From contig OU744723.1 in the NCBI GenBank assembly GCA_916613615.1, positions 28,108,710 through 28,172,709 of the forward strand: a stretch of 64,000 bases of DNA, in the 5' to 3' direction. Numbering within the stretch: the stretch's first letter is position 1; each line of letters opens with the position of its first letter. Shown in pieces: positions 63,101-63,892 of this stretch. The translations under genes and the position numbers were made by a program. The notes beneath the pieces were generated by a model, which was not told the origin of the DNA, did not search any database, and worked only from the letters and a program-made list of their open reading frames with translations. The DNA comes from Steromphala cineraria. Its lineage: Eukaryota; Mollusca; Gastropoda; Trochida; Trochidae.

Positions 63101-63769
63101 GTCGACAGGTTGTACCGGATACGGTCCTAGAGTCAGGAAATGGTCACTGTTATACAACCCACCTTCATAGATAGTGTCTACTCACAATTCTTAGCTTTCA
63201 CAACATTATCGTGTCAATAAGATACTATGCTTGTTTGATGAAATTGTTACTATCTACAAACCATTGTCTTAATTGTAATGTAAAATAGCTTTGTATCAGC
63301 ACTATAATTATTTCGTAAAATTGTAATCAAAGATACTTTATTGATATGCTCAATTTTTTTACAATTCCTTAATCTTAGTATTAACTATAAACAATACTTC
63401 AATCATTTACTCTCCAAAATGTAAAATCTGACATTGTGATGTGTGTTAGAAAAAAAGTCAAAAAGACCCCAATAACCTATTCACATTCCTTCCCATTTCT
63501 GAAACAAGATTTTACAATACCTTATTACTATACTATTGATGATAAGTGGCTATTATCATTACCAAATAATCCCCAATACTCACTCCATCATTATCTGATG
63601 CACTGACAGTAAGGAACGGCACACCAAGAGGCTGTTTGCTGGCGATGATTTCCACAAAGTAACTTGTCGGGTTGAAAAAGGGTGTGTTTGGATTTCTCAC
63701 AACATTTATGACTATTCTGCTTTGCTTGGTGACATTCGGATAGAAACTGTCATAAATTTTCACTAGCAG
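26..63769 (-). CDS. Giant cadherin gene, internal portion: 54 exons, about 33 EC repeats
   Basis: Extracellular calcium-dependent adhesion or tethering protein of the cadherin superfamily. Seen directly: 54 exons on the minus strand, all multiples of 3, all phase 0, AG acceptors and GT donors (one GC donor), about 3,451 codons in total. Modules alternate A (strand F LxVxAxD, strand G, linker, strands A-B, DxD) and B (strand C VxYxL, FFxIxxxTGxIxL). There are 33 A and 33 B modules. The family linker DxNDNxP is mostly xRNPNxP here. No start, signal peptide, EGF, laminin G, transmembrane or tail segment lies in the window, so both ends are outside. FAT-type cadherins have 34 EC repeats; this gene already shows about 33 without reaching an end. 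I cannot assign it to FAT, Dachsous or CDH23 and give no symbol. Cadherin identity is very sure; subfamily unknown. Confidence 0.95.
420..602 (-). CDS. Cadherin exon e53 (A module, beta class)
   Basis: 61 codons. Strand F is RVLAIDNGSPP. The linker VARNPNAPEF is one of only three beta-class linkers that carry the RN motif. The XEX-type glutamate is in MSETSPDG. The DxD at the end is reduced to EADG. Acceptor TTCCAG, donor GTGAGC. Confidence 0.92.
921..1070 (-). CDS. Cadherin exon e52 (B module)
   Basis: 50 codons, with a longer C-D loop (KRNYSPSQTL) than most B modules. The core is LDYSID and HFFMHPTTGELTV. Acceptor ATTCAG, donor GTAGGG. It continues e51 as TDEDQ-GDNGLLDYSI. Confidence 0.9.
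1427..1609 (-). CDS. Cadherin exon e51 (A module, alpha class)
   Basis: 61 codons. Strand F RVIAKRASNP lacks the usual aspartate (KRA in place of xxD). Linker VARNPNMPSF, XEX-type NLTEDQAIG, calcium motif ATDED. Acceptor CTTTAG, donor GTTAGT. Confidence 0.92.
2233..2361 (-). CDS. Cadherin exon e50 (B module, alpha class)
   Basis: 43 codons. It has LHYELRGDGRGPEFFSI followed by DSGEIGI, the alpha-class G-x-G-P-x-F-F pattern. Acceptor GTTACAG, donor GTATGA. It completes e49. Confidence 0.92.
2949..3131 (-). CDS. Cadherin exon e49 (A module, beta class) with GC donor
   Basis: 61 codons. Strand F VQAADRGVPP; linker ISKLDLPSF without RN; end ASDPIQG with a broken DxD. The exon ends ATACAGGGG followed by GCAAGT, so it uses a GC 5' splice site. 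The 61-codon length and phase 0 fit only this site. Acceptor TGACAG. Confidence 0.9.
3724..3855 (-). CDS. Cadherin exon e48 (B module, beta class)
   Basis: 44 codons. Strand C is VQFRIV and strand D IFRIDESSGAV, with one phenylalanine instead of the FF pair. Acceptor CTCCAG, donor GTACGC (weak match at +3 to +6). It continues e47 as RDRDNA-STLNGEVQF. Confidence 0.88.
4218..6055. mobile_element. 1.84-kb TTAA-flanked non-autonomous transposon, copy 1
   Basis: Nearly the same sequence as 9734-11570, in the same orientation, with different flanks, so two independent insertions. Both copies begin TTAA then AGAKGGACTGAAATGC and end with a sequence whose complement starts TTAAAGA, giving TTAA at both edges and a short imperfect inverted repeat (about 10 bases). 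TTAA target duplication is typical of piggyBac-like elements; that assignment is inference. No transposase reading frame; a 70-codon frame shared with copy 2 is too short and not protein-like. Confidence 0.7.
6388..6576 (-). CDS. Cadherin exon e47 (A module, alpha class)
   Basis: 63 codons. Strand F RVSAQDTSSTP; linker VERNTRPEI; VDESASVL with the XEX-type glutamate; calcium motif ARDRD. Acceptor TTGCAG, donor GTAAGT. Confidence 0.92.
6759..7393. mobile_element. Inverted-repeat element, 70-base arms, intron e46-e47
   Basis: The segment 6759-6832 (CAGTCACTACATTCTCTTCC... to CTATTACGGCTA) returns inverted at 7323-7393, with a handful of mismatches, about 490 bases apart. It looks like a foldback or composite MITE. 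I see no coding potential between the arms. Exact ends are estimated. Confidence 0.6.
7483..7620 (-). CDS. Cadherin exon e46 (B module, alpha-like)
   Basis: 46 codons. VLYSFTTDNPAATSFFSI then YTGEITL. Its PAATSFF resembles alpha-class B exons, and e44, the previous B exon, is alpha too, so the alternation slips here. Acceptor CCTCAG, donor GTACAC. Confidence 0.9.
8232..8974. repeat. 67-bp minisatellite carrying the e45 donor site
   Basis: About 11 units (67 bases, some 70 with an extra ATT). Each contains, on the minus strand, GTGAGTCGCC, the 5' splice site and first intron bases of exon e45, which the array touches directly. Unit variants are few (ATGATGG or ACGATGG, ATATAACC or ATACAACC), so the expansion is recent. 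Confidence 0.93.
8975..9160 (-). CDS. Cadherin exon e45 (A module, alpha class)
   Basis: 62 codons. Strand F LLVKCYDSVVP has a cysteine where alanine is usual; its likely partner is the cysteine of e44 (MTCELEG). Linker VNRNQVAPEF, calcium motif ATDRD. Acceptor TTGCAG, donor GTGAGT. The donor is copied about 10 times in the tandem array that starts right at this exon. Confidence 0.92.
9734..11570. mobile_element. 1.84-kb TTAA-flanked non-autonomous transposon, copy 2
   Basis: Second copy of the element at 4218-6055, about 95 percent alike by eye over the parts compared, differing by scattered substitutions. Starts TTAAAGAGGGACTG, ends CAGCCCTTCTTTAA: the inverted ends match at about 8 of 10 bases outside TTAA. 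The rest of this intron (9161-9733, 11571-12075) is AT-rich, with a short CAGA microsatellite at 11799-11821. Confidence 0.7.
12076..12204 (-). CDS. Cadherin exon e44 (B module, alpha class)
   Basis: 43 codons. MTCELEGFGEGPNYFSL then STGHITV. The strand C tyrosine is cysteine, matched by the strand F cysteine in e45. Acceptor CTCCAG, donor GTATGT. Confidence 0.92.
12798..12980 (-). CDS. Cadherin exon e43 (A module, beta class)
   Basis: 61 codons. Strand F VVGVSDGRGKS; linker VTKVGGAPEF, no RN; no clear XEX glutamate (VDVNANVG); end TRDPD. Acceptor GTTACAG, donor GTACAC (weak). Confidence 0.9.
13305..13427 (-). CDS. Cadherin exon e42 (B module, beta class)
   Basis: 41 codons. LTFSSYGDESTVGKFFYV then PDGSILL, with DG in place of the T-G turn. 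Acceptor TTGCAG, donor GTCAGT. Confidence 0.9.
14163..14345 (-). CDS. Cadherin exon e41 (A module, alpha class)
   Basis: 61 codons. Strand F VLVECYDDAWP carries a cysteine that pairs in position with e40. Linker VTRNPNYPRF, ASDRD at the end, IPDT in place of the XEX glutamate. Acceptor TGACAG, donor GTATGT. Confidence 0.92.
14764..14892 (-). CDS. Cadherin exon e40 (B module, alpha class)
   Basis: 43 codons. LRCDMIGEFPATNFFSVD; the strand C tyrosine is cysteine. The turn reads MRREV instead of xTGxI. Acceptor TACCAG, donor GTGAGT. Confidence 0.92.
15165..15815. mobile_element. Dispersed repeat family X, copy 1
   Basis: Diverged relative of 33631-34445, in opposite order. Shared landmarks: ACCCAAG near GGATATGCCGGGTA, ATGGTCATGGGAATTACAG, GAAAACATCAGAAGG, GGGAGAGTCGC, TGACGTCAT, and at the other end TTATCTGTCCCTCGTGAATTATTGTGTCAAACTC. 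Non-coding. It lies in the intron between e40 and e39. Confidence 0.6.
15826..15871. repeat. TCTTAT hexanucleotide microsatellite at e39 donor
   Basis: About seven TTCTTA units, ending two bases from the e39 donor hexamer. On the transcript it reads GTGAGTGGGAATAAGAATAAG, so it lies where splicing regulators bind. Confidence 0.9.
15879..16064 (-). CDS. Cadherin exon e39 (A module, beta class)
   Basis: 62 codons. Strand F TIIATDNGSPP; linker VPRDTHKPTI; VIDESAST with the XEX glutamate; end PQDQD. Acceptor GTGCAG, donor GTGAGT. A hexanucleotide microsatellite starts within ten bases of the donor. Confidence 0.92.
16369..16509 (-). CDS. Cadherin exon e38 (B module, divergent, beta position)
   Basis: 47 codons, the least typical B module: TTCSLG then EHFQVEARTCVLTL, without FF or T-G. 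Its two cysteines lie in one repeat. Length, phase, splice sites (TTGCAG acceptor, GTGAGG donor) and place between e37 and e39 support it. Confidence 0.85.
16991..17173 (-). CDS. Cadherin exon e37 (A module, alpha class)
   Basis: 61 codons. Strand F KVVAFDPNNP; linker VDRNTQSPEF, which keeps the first linker aspartate; TLPETTD; VTDKD at the end. Acceptor TTGCAG, donor GTAAGT. Confidence 0.92.
17476..17598 (-). CDS. Cadherin exon e36 (B module, alpha class)
   Basis: 41 codons. LVYVVEGDYPAPTFFTVD then TTGTVSI, a clean example of the alpha GDYPAPxFF core. Acceptor GTACAG, donor GTCAGT. A short ACATGGACA repeat lies just upstream of the acceptor. Confidence 0.92.
17841..18026 (-). CDS. Cadherin exon e35 (A module, beta class, calcium motifs lost)
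   Basis: 62 codons. Strand F NLAVTDNGFP. The linker is VGQMERPVF and the end ASTSTS, so both the linker and the DxD calcium ligands are gone. Acceptor TGCTAG, donor GTGAGT. The acceptor and the first 23 bases are repeated about 37 times upstream. Confidence 0.92.
18004..19975. repeat. 52-bp minisatellite of e35 acceptor plus 23 exon bases
   Basis: About 37 units of 51-52 bases in head-to-tail order. Each holds TTGTCTGTGACGGCCAGG...TTACA, the complement of the first 23 bases of exon e35, followed by CTAGCAG, its acceptor. The exon-derived part is almost unchanged; variation lies in the intronic part (GGGG or GGGGG; TTAGA, TAAGA, TTAGT, TTTGT). The true exon is the leftmost unit. Confidence 0.95.
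20253..20378 (-). CDS. Cadherin exon e34 (B module, beta class)
   Basis: 42 codons. VSYSITGPRRCTDAFNIND then SGQVSL. Its single cysteine probably pairs with the first residue of e35, in the same repeat. Acceptor TTCCAG, donor GTCAGT. Confidence 0.9.
20783..20990. repeat. Long near-perfect hairpin, intron e34-e33
   Basis: Arms of roughly 90 bases (TATATGGGAAAGAGTAAACA onward, with complement TGTTTACTCTTTCCCATATA) around a short centre near 20880. Few mismatches, flanked by TA microsatellites. It looks like a young foldback MITE. Confidence 0.85.
21256..21441 (-). CDS. Cadherin exon e33 (A module, alpha class)
   Basis: 62 codons. Strand F LRIRSYNRNFP lacks the aspartate (YNR). Linker MTRNPNQPIF, YVQESDTAG, AVDAD at the end. 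Acceptor TTCTAG, donor GTGAGT. The intron before it, 9,077 bases, is the longest in the window. Confidence 0.92.
21809..22055. mobile_element. GGGGGCAT-type mollusc repeat, copy a
   Basis: Contains GATGTGTTTGTGAAACACGAATGCCCCC, then AAGGTCAAGGTCACAAGGTC blocks and a GACG tract at 22002-22030. Same family as 30100-30206, 35398-35920 and 61715-62400. Non-coding, non-autonomous; ends approximate. Confidence 0.6.
22600..23690. repeat. 52-bp array interrupted by an insertion
   Basis: Units of about 52 bases (CTTCACGACATTGGACTGAC, then TAAATGCCCCTTAAAGTCGG) run 22600-23027 and 23513-23690. The 485 bases between are unrelated. Diverged single copies occur near 24170-24250. BED-like CGATAC motifs at 22385-22430 and 24115-24160 (TATCGCGATACAATG) resemble hAT-type ends, so the whole block may be an element; low certainty. 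Confidence 0.75.
23028..23512. mobile_element. Candidate insertion inside the 52-bp array
   Basis: Begins GGGACCCGCCGTCCCC after TTAAA and ends near ATTCTTGCTT. It is locally GC-rich at its left end, AT-rich after. No clean target duplication is visible, since part of a unit is missing at the junction, and no coding frame. It could be a SINE or MITE. Confidence 0.4.
23963..24057. repeat. Hairpin with 28-base arms
   Basis: CTCACCCTCGTGTCTTCTGATATC on the left is matched inverted by GATATCAGAAGACACTTGGG on the right, with a loop of about 37 bases. No other features. Confidence 0.7.
24260..25569. other. Unannotated part of the 9-kb intron
   Basis: AT-rich sequence. I see no tandem structure, exon or RNA gene in it. 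The same holds for 21442-21808 and 29410-30050, apart from repeat traces. Confidence 0.5.
25570..29408. repeat. 3.8-kb composite satellite with higher-order units
   Basis: A constant block of about 60 bases (GGTGTAAAATAGACAATCTC onward to GCCATGCTTAC) alternates with one to three 25-28-base modules such as GAGTTTAATATGTTGTCCAA, GAGTTAGAATTGTGTCCAAC and GAGTTTCTGCAG. The segment 25741-26460 recurs almost unchanged at 27961-28680 (offset exactly 2,220), so blocks of many units were duplicated together. Confidence 0.95.
30100..30206. mobile_element. GGGGGCAT-type mollusc repeat, copy b (tail)
   Basis: GACG microsatellite at 30109-30160, then AAAAACAATATACCCCCGGA and GATTCGGGGGCATAAAA, the diagnostic tail of the family. 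The body upstream (about 29750-30100) is too diverged to delimit. Confidence 0.6.
30519..30641 (-). CDS. Cadherin exon e32 (B module, alpha class)
   Basis: 41 codons. MTHEVVGEGLGPYFFRV then SSGEVAV. Acceptor TATAAAG has a poor pyrimidine tract; donor GTAGGT. It continues e31 in frame despite the weak acceptor. Confidence 0.88.
30642..32570. other. Introns around e31
   Basis: 30642-31321 and 31505-32570 are AT-rich without visible tandem repeats, RNA genes or conserved frames. Confidence 0.5.
31322..31504 (-). CDS. Cadherin exon e31 (A module, beta class, calcium motifs lost)
   Basis: 61 codons. Strand F IVRASDNGRP. Linker VEAVARPTF without RN or aspartate; end LADNIVSSV without DxD. The glutamate in TVREDRGIG is kept. 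Acceptor TTGCAG, donor GTAAGT. Confidence 0.92.
32571..33543. repeat. 32-bp minisatellite, about 30 identical units
   Basis: Unit CAACTCAGAAGCATGCAAAC plus CTTGATCCACAA. Apart from the first unit (AACATTG) I found no mismatch among about 30 copies. It lies in the intron e30-e31 and copies neither splice junction. It could be a very recent expansion or an assembly effect. Confidence 0.95.
33631..34445. mobile_element. Dispersed repeat family X, copy 2, with terminal hairpin
   Basis: Opposite orientation to 15165-15815. Its left end is a hairpin at 33631-33736 (GGAATTACGGATTATCTGTCC and complement). Its right end has ATACCCGGCATATCCTTACCC. 34079-34137 holds TGACGTCA twice plus two TACGTCA or TGACGTAA variants. 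Non-coding. Confidence 0.6.
34446..34800. mobile_element. Diverged dispersed repeat (family Y)
   Basis: Shares GTGCATATTGGGGG-like and TCCATGGAAAC-like words, inverted, with 59600-59930 (here CCCCCAATATGCACCAAGTG and TCGATGGAAACC). Internally it repeats the block AGAATAACCAAAATAGCAA twice. No coding frame. Confidence 0.4.
34965..35090 (-). CDS. Cadherin exon e30 (B module, beta class)
   Basis: 42 codons. VTYELPPDINPADSLSKFFI then LTGVLY. Acceptor TACCAG, donor GTGAGT. A plus-strand reading frame across it is a shadow. Confidence 0.92.
35398..35920. mobile_element. GGGGGCAT-type mollusc repeat, copy c
   Basis: Full-length looking: AAGATGTGTTTGTTAAACAC start, two to three internal blocks with AAGGTCAAGGTCACAA and ATCACAAGTTATGG, a GACAGACAGACAG tract and the tail ATCTCCAATTCGGGGGCATA. 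Confidence 0.7.
36076..37035. repeat. 19/21-bp minisatellite in intron e29-e30
   Basis: Units GTACAGTAAGGGAGAGTTT (19) and GTACAGTAAGGGACAGATCTT (21) in irregular order, about 50 copies. Because stop codons are absent from the unit on the minus strand, three overlapping 331-344-codon frames appear; they are artefacts of the repeat. Confidence 0.95.
37083..37268 (-). CDS. Cadherin exon e29 (A module, alpha class)
   Basis: 62 codons. Strand F IIVYASQVP, with AS for the usual D; linker VDRNVDPPEF; LLETFPPG; ATDRD. The acceptor has an uninterrupted T tract (TTTTTTTTAG). Donor GTACGG. Confidence 0.92.
37639..37767 (-). CDS. Cadherin exon e28 (B module, alpha class)
   Basis: 43 codons. LVYEAVGQYPAMSFFAIN then STGEITL. 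Acceptor CTGCAG, donor GTATGT. Close in sequence to e24 and e4, which also have the alpha core. Confidence 0.93.
38435..38626 (-). CDS. Cadherin exon e27 (A module, beta class)
   Basis: 64 codons. Strand F NVRVVDRPVLT; linker MSTDQSPPEF; LSENTAPG; AVDQD. Acceptor TTTCAG, donor GTGCAC, one of the weakest here; frame and length support it. Confidence 0.88.
38923..39042 (-). CDS. Cadherin exon e26 (B module, beta class)
   Basis: 40 codons. LTYSIESGNQDNVFFLN then RTGEIFL. Acceptor CCACAG, donor GTGAGA. Confidence 0.92.
39453..39635 (-). CDS. Cadherin exon e25 (A module, alpha class)
   Basis: 61 codons. Strand F RVTARDTAIP. The linker VGVNNGGPRF is the only alpha-class linker without RN and is closer to the canonical NDN. 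IPDD in place of the XEX glutamate; ATDPD. Acceptor CTCCAG, donor GTGAGT. Confidence 0.92.
40061..40183 (-). CDS. Cadherin exon e24 (B module, alpha class)
   Basis: 41 codons. IVYELEGEYPAPVYFSVN then STGLISL. Acceptor TTGCAG, donor GTAGGT. Confidence 0.93.
40542..40724 (-). CDS. Cadherin exon e23 (A module, beta class)
   Basis: 61 codons. Strand F QVRASDQRDPP; linker VERDQPPRF, one residue shorter than usual; VNESNSVG; AVDPN, so DxD is weakened. Acceptor TCTCAG, donor GTGAGT. Confidence 0.92.
40900..41025 (-). CDS. Cadherin exon e22 (B module, beta class)
   Basis: 42 codons. IRYSLVTPNPVAEATFFVN then RTGVIFL. Acceptor TTCCAG, donor GTAAGA. Confidence 0.92.
41524..41709 (-). CDS. Cadherin exon e21 (A module, alpha class)
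   Basis: 62 codons. Strand F TVEAYTTQFP; linker VTRNSGEPVF; VFEYTQTG; the calcium motif is stretched to ATDNTD. Acceptor CCTCAG, donor GTGAGC. Confidence 0.92.
42133..42255 (-). CDS. Cadherin exon e20 (B module, alpha class)
   Basis: 41 codons. LTVRYELTGDPLGMAYFWID then TTGEMYL. Two AG dinucleotides seven bases apart could be the acceptor; only the upstream one (CCCCAG before CTGACAG) keeps phase 0. Donor GTCAGC. Confidence 0.9.
42532..42723 (-). CDS. Cadherin exon e19 (A module, beta class, DxD lost)
   Basis: 64 codons. Strand F SVYAEDDGKTP; linker VVREADPPVF; ISENEPVNG; the end VASSSRAG has no acidic residue. Acceptor TTCCAG, donor GTGGGT. Confidence 0.92.
43065..43193 (-). CDS. Cadherin exon e18 (B module, beta class)
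   Basis: 43 codons. VQYYIEEDAEGLAALNFFSL then SGRLYL. Acceptor CTGCAG, donor GTATGA. It follows the giant exon as TDSDG-DEVQYY. Confidence 0.92.
43210..45440. repeat. 50-bp minisatellite in intron e17-e18, about 44 units
   Basis: Unit ACCCTCCTCCAGTATCACCC then CCAGGGAACCTTGTGCACATAGCACTATCA, with sub-variants (CTCTTCC, TCCTCCTG, ATATTAGCAC) that recur in fixed blocks, for example around 43440-43560, 44450-44600 and 45110-45260. It begins about 17 bases from the e18 acceptor but does not copy it. Confidence 0.95.
45576..47645 (-). CDS. Cadherin giant exon e17 (13 modules, A-B-A-B to A)
   Basis: One uninterrupted 690-codon exon, against 39-64 codons elsewhere. It holds seven A and six B modules, about 6.5 EC repeats, with no trace of the twelve expected introns. 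Linkers in order: VVRNPNQPEW, VNRQDPIWAP, VERNNFRPQF, VNLDETPMF, VNRNESGPIF, ISPENAAPVF, VDRNPNAPDF. The second module ends ATRPTGK without DxD; the others keep DxD or DSD. Two cysteines (MACDDGIPQKC) lie in one repeat. Alpha and beta classes alternate inside it in phase with the flanking small exons. Acceptor TTTCAG, donor GTGAGT, both at the standard module boundary. Base composition looks less GC-rich than in the small exons, by eye only. Confidence 0.95.
47883..48008 (-). CDS. Cadherin exon e16 (B module, alpha class)
   Basis: 42 codons. MLYRAVGEFPATSFFDVD then SGQVKL. Acceptor TTGCAG, donor GTCAGT. It reads into the giant exon as RRERYT-LVIEAED. Confidence 0.92.
48190..50870. repeat. 40-bp minisatellite carrying the e15 donor, about 63 units
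   Basis: Unit AGATATTGCGTCCACATAAC plus TGAGATGTACTCACTGATGC. On the minus strand each has CAGTGAGTACATCTCAGTTATG, matching the e15 donor and its first intron bases. The last 100 bases before e15 are degenerate units, so the array reaches the exon. Variants GATATT or GGTATT, TCCAC or TCAAC, CTGAG or CTTAG are mixed; the donor GT is intact in every unit I read. Confidence 0.95.
50875..51063 (-). CDS. Cadherin exon e15 (A module, beta class)
   Basis: 63 codons. Strand F RINATDGRLP; linker VTRNTFPPVF, one of three beta-class linkers with RN; IPETTESP; ARNQDGSS, so DxD is weakened. Acceptor TTTCAG, donor GTGAGTAC. The donor and its first 20 intron bases seed the 40-bp array on its left. Confidence 0.92.
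51348..51470 (-). CDS. Cadherin exon e14 (B module, beta class)
   Basis: 41 codons. VRYRAYGEENTLEYFNID then STGVIRL. Acceptor GTGTAG, donor GTGAGT. The 46-bp array to its right carries the first nine exon bases in each unit. Confidence 0.92.
51478..52998. repeat. 46-bp minisatellite next to e14, about 33 units
   Basis: Unit CTACACCAGATCAAGGATAA plus CAAACATACAAGCTAGTGACTCATGT. CACCAGATC in each unit is the complement of the first nine bases of e14, without the acceptor AG. A variant unit (CAACAACAGACAGGCTTAGTAACTC) recurs four times at intervals. Confidence 0.95.
53325..53609. repeat. Two neighbouring hairpins in intron e13-e14
   Basis: 53484-53609 folds GACTTC...GGTGAATCC...TTATTGACCTCG...TTATGTTCAC onto its inverted copy, around CTCGGCTATCGCCTCA. 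A smaller one (TTATGTTGACC and GGTCAACATAA) is at 53326-53368. They look like MITE ends of one family. Confidence 0.75.
53681..53863 (-). CDS. Cadherin exon e13 (A module, alpha class)
   Basis: 61 codons. Strand F KLRAFDSLYP; linker VTRNEHAPRY; IAETTAVG; AVDQDG. Acceptor TTGCAG, donor GTAGGT. Confidence 0.93.
54170..55163. repeat. 24-bp array, in frame with exon e12, carrying its donor
   Basis: About 40 units of ATGATATCTGAACATGACAC plus TCAC or TCAA. On the minus strand it reads TTCAGATATCAT-GTGAGTGTC, echoing the end of e12 (TTCCAATATCAT-GTGAGTGTC). TCAC units keep GTGAGT; TCAA units have TTGAGT and no donor. The first three units read VSVMFRYH, LSVMFRYH, VSVMFR then stop. Confidence 0.93.
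55140..55289 (-). CDS. Cadherin exon e12 (B module, alpha class) with in-frame donor repeats
   Basis: 50 codons. LKIEIDGYDTSPAFFNLQ, then SRGARIVL in place of TGxIxL. The exon ends TTCCAATATCAT before donor GTGAGT. The adjoining 24-bp array repeats TTCAGATATCAT-GTGAGT, so later donors could extend the exon in frame with VSVMFRYH units. I took the first donor; the A exon e13 follows in frame either way. Acceptor AAACAG. Confidence 0.88.
55330..55650. repeat. 46-48-bp minisatellite, about 6 units
   Basis: Unit GTGTATACAGTACTTCAAGA plus CCAGACGTATACTGGTCACATGTTTA, in the intron e11-e12, 40 bases from the e12 acceptor. It does not copy the junction. Confidence 0.9.
55817..56005 (-). CDS. Cadherin exon e11 (A module, beta class)
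   Basis: 63 codons. Strand F TVVASDQRRP; linker VNRNLQSPFF, a beta-class linker with RN; ISENIGKG; VTDRD. Acceptor TTGCAG, donor GTATGT. Confidence 0.92.
56399..56530 (-). CDS. Cadherin exon e10 (B module, beta class)
   Basis: 44 codons. VVSYSLAGEAGSDKALAFFG then QTGQIAL. Acceptor TGCCAG, donor GTCAGT. Its acceptor and first 29 bases are repeated three times upstream. Confidence 0.92.
56531..56724. repeat. 56-bp array of e10 acceptor plus 29 exon bases
   Basis: Three full copies and a partial one. Each contains TCACCAGCCAGCGAGTAGCT and CACCACATC, the complement of the first bases of e10, followed by CTGGCAAC, its acceptor. Units are identical as far as I can see. Confidence 0.95.
56945..57127 (-). 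CDS. Cadherin exon e9 (A module, alpha class)
   Basis: 61 codons. It begins GRVTAYDSTAP, with glycine where leucine is usual; linker VTRNRATPVF; TIEELTLVG; ATDADD. Acceptor CCGCAG, donor GTAAAG. Confidence 0.9.
57420..58721. repeat. 36-bp array, in frame with exon e8, carrying its donor, about 36 units
   Basis: Unit TCTAGTTCTACAGATCCTAC plus CATATCAGGGCATGTT. On the minus strand each CCTACC unit has ATG-GTAGGATCTGTAGA, matching the e8 donor. CCTTCC and CCTATC units lack the GT. Units ending AGGGCATG and AAACCATG alternate, suggesting a 72-base higher order. Open frames above 430 codons on both strands are artefacts of the 36-base period. Confidence 0.95.
58722..58844 (-). CDS. Cadherin exon e8 (B module, alpha class) with in-frame donor repeats
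   Basis: 41 codons. IIFNLIGDLRFPYFFSID then SGWISI. The exon ends AGCTACACG before donor GTAGGA. The next 36-bp unit has another GT (GTATGA) exactly 36 bases on, which would add 12 residues (VGSVELETCPDM) in frame. The first donor is chosen because it fits the module length. Acceptor CCTCAG. Confidence 0.88.
59155..59343 (-). CDS. Cadherin exon e7 (A module, beta class, calcium motifs lost)
   Basis: 63 codons. Strand F TIEASDNGLP; linker DIESISQPQF without RN; end AFVPGRPQ without DxD. ISETMASG is kept. One cysteine (PRTCSIRV), in the same repeat as that of e5. Acceptor TTCCAG, donor GTTGGT. Confidence 0.9.
60036..60158 (-). CDS. Cadherin exon e6 (B module, beta class)
   Basis: 41 codons. 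ITYSMPTAPESVREFFYL then QTGSLQV. Acceptor TTCAG, donor GTGAGT. Confidence 0.92.
60677..60856 (-). CDS. Cadherin exon e5 (A module, alpha class)
   Basis: 60 codons, the shortest A exon. Strand F RVIAYDSAYP; linker VDRNPNPPVC, where the usual F after the linker is C; SPDTPIG; ASDQD. Acceptor TAAAG with little pyrimidine tract; donor GTGAGT. Confidence 0.91.
61280..61399 (-). CDS. Cadherin exon e4 (B module, alpha class)
   Basis: 40 codons. LLYEVVGDHPAPSFFEVN then TTGDISL. Acceptor CTACAG, donor GTGAGG. Confidence 0.93.
61715..62400. mobile_element. GGGGGCAT-type mollusc repeat, copy d, split by a nested insertion
   Basis: Starts AATAAGATGTGTTTTATAAACACTC and ends GAATCTCCGATTTGGCGTCATAAA; internal AAGGTCAAGGTCAAG and ATCACAAGTTATAG blocks and a GACAGATAGACAG tract. 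Split at 62087-62305 by another element. Confidence 0.7.
62087..62305. mobile_element. Nested element with target-site duplication
   Basis: Flanked on both sides by AAGTTTAATTTCTT (62073-62086 and 62306-62319). It carries a perfect 19-base inverted pair, GAAGGAGAACAAGTTCTAT at 62117-62135 and its complement at 62287-62305. It contains ACCGAAACGTCGCACTCTTG and AATAAAG near the right end. About 219 bases, non-coding; the inverted pair starts 30 bases inside the left edge. Confidence 0.75.
62474..62665 (-). CDS. Cadherin exon e3 (A module, beta class)
   Basis: 64 codons. Strand F QVLASDQRNP; linker ILRDLQKPFF; no plain XEX glutamate (FPYRSEVG); ARDPD. Acceptor TGACAG, donor GTACGT. Confidence 0.9.
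62666..63583. other. Introns e3-e2 and e2-e1
   Basis: 62666-63009 and 63127-63583 are AT-rich, with no repeat, RNA gene or regulatory motif I can support. Confidence 0.5.
63010..63126 (-). CDS. Cadherin exon e2 (B module, beta class)
   Basis: 39 codons, the shortest B exon. IRYNLSTPSPYYSVN then STGELYL, with YY for FF. Acceptor TCTAG, donor GTCTGT (weak). It joins e1 as SDNDG-DRIRYN and e3 as TTDL-IQVLASD. Confidence 0.88.
63584..63769 (-). CDS. Cadherin exon e1 (A module, alpha class), first visible
   Basis: 62 codons. Strand F LVKIYDSFYP; linker VVRNPNTPFF; no XEX glutamate (IIASKQPLG); ASDND. Acceptor TTTCAG, donor GTGAGT. It starts in mid-repeat, so a B exon must lie beyond the right edge. 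Confidence 0.93.
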
Positions 63770-63892
63770 CTGAAATTAAATATTAAACAAATTGGTTACA
63801 ACTCAATAAGTAGTGATGATCATTATGAAAAAGGAGGTTAACAAATCATATCCAGCAGTTATACGAATGAACACATATAACAAAATAGGTTT

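Noticed and set aside
26..63769. Assignment to FAT4, Dachsous or cadherin-23
   Set aside because: Only EC repeats are visible, linkers differ from those families, and diagnostic EGF, laminin G or cytoplasmic regions are outside the window.
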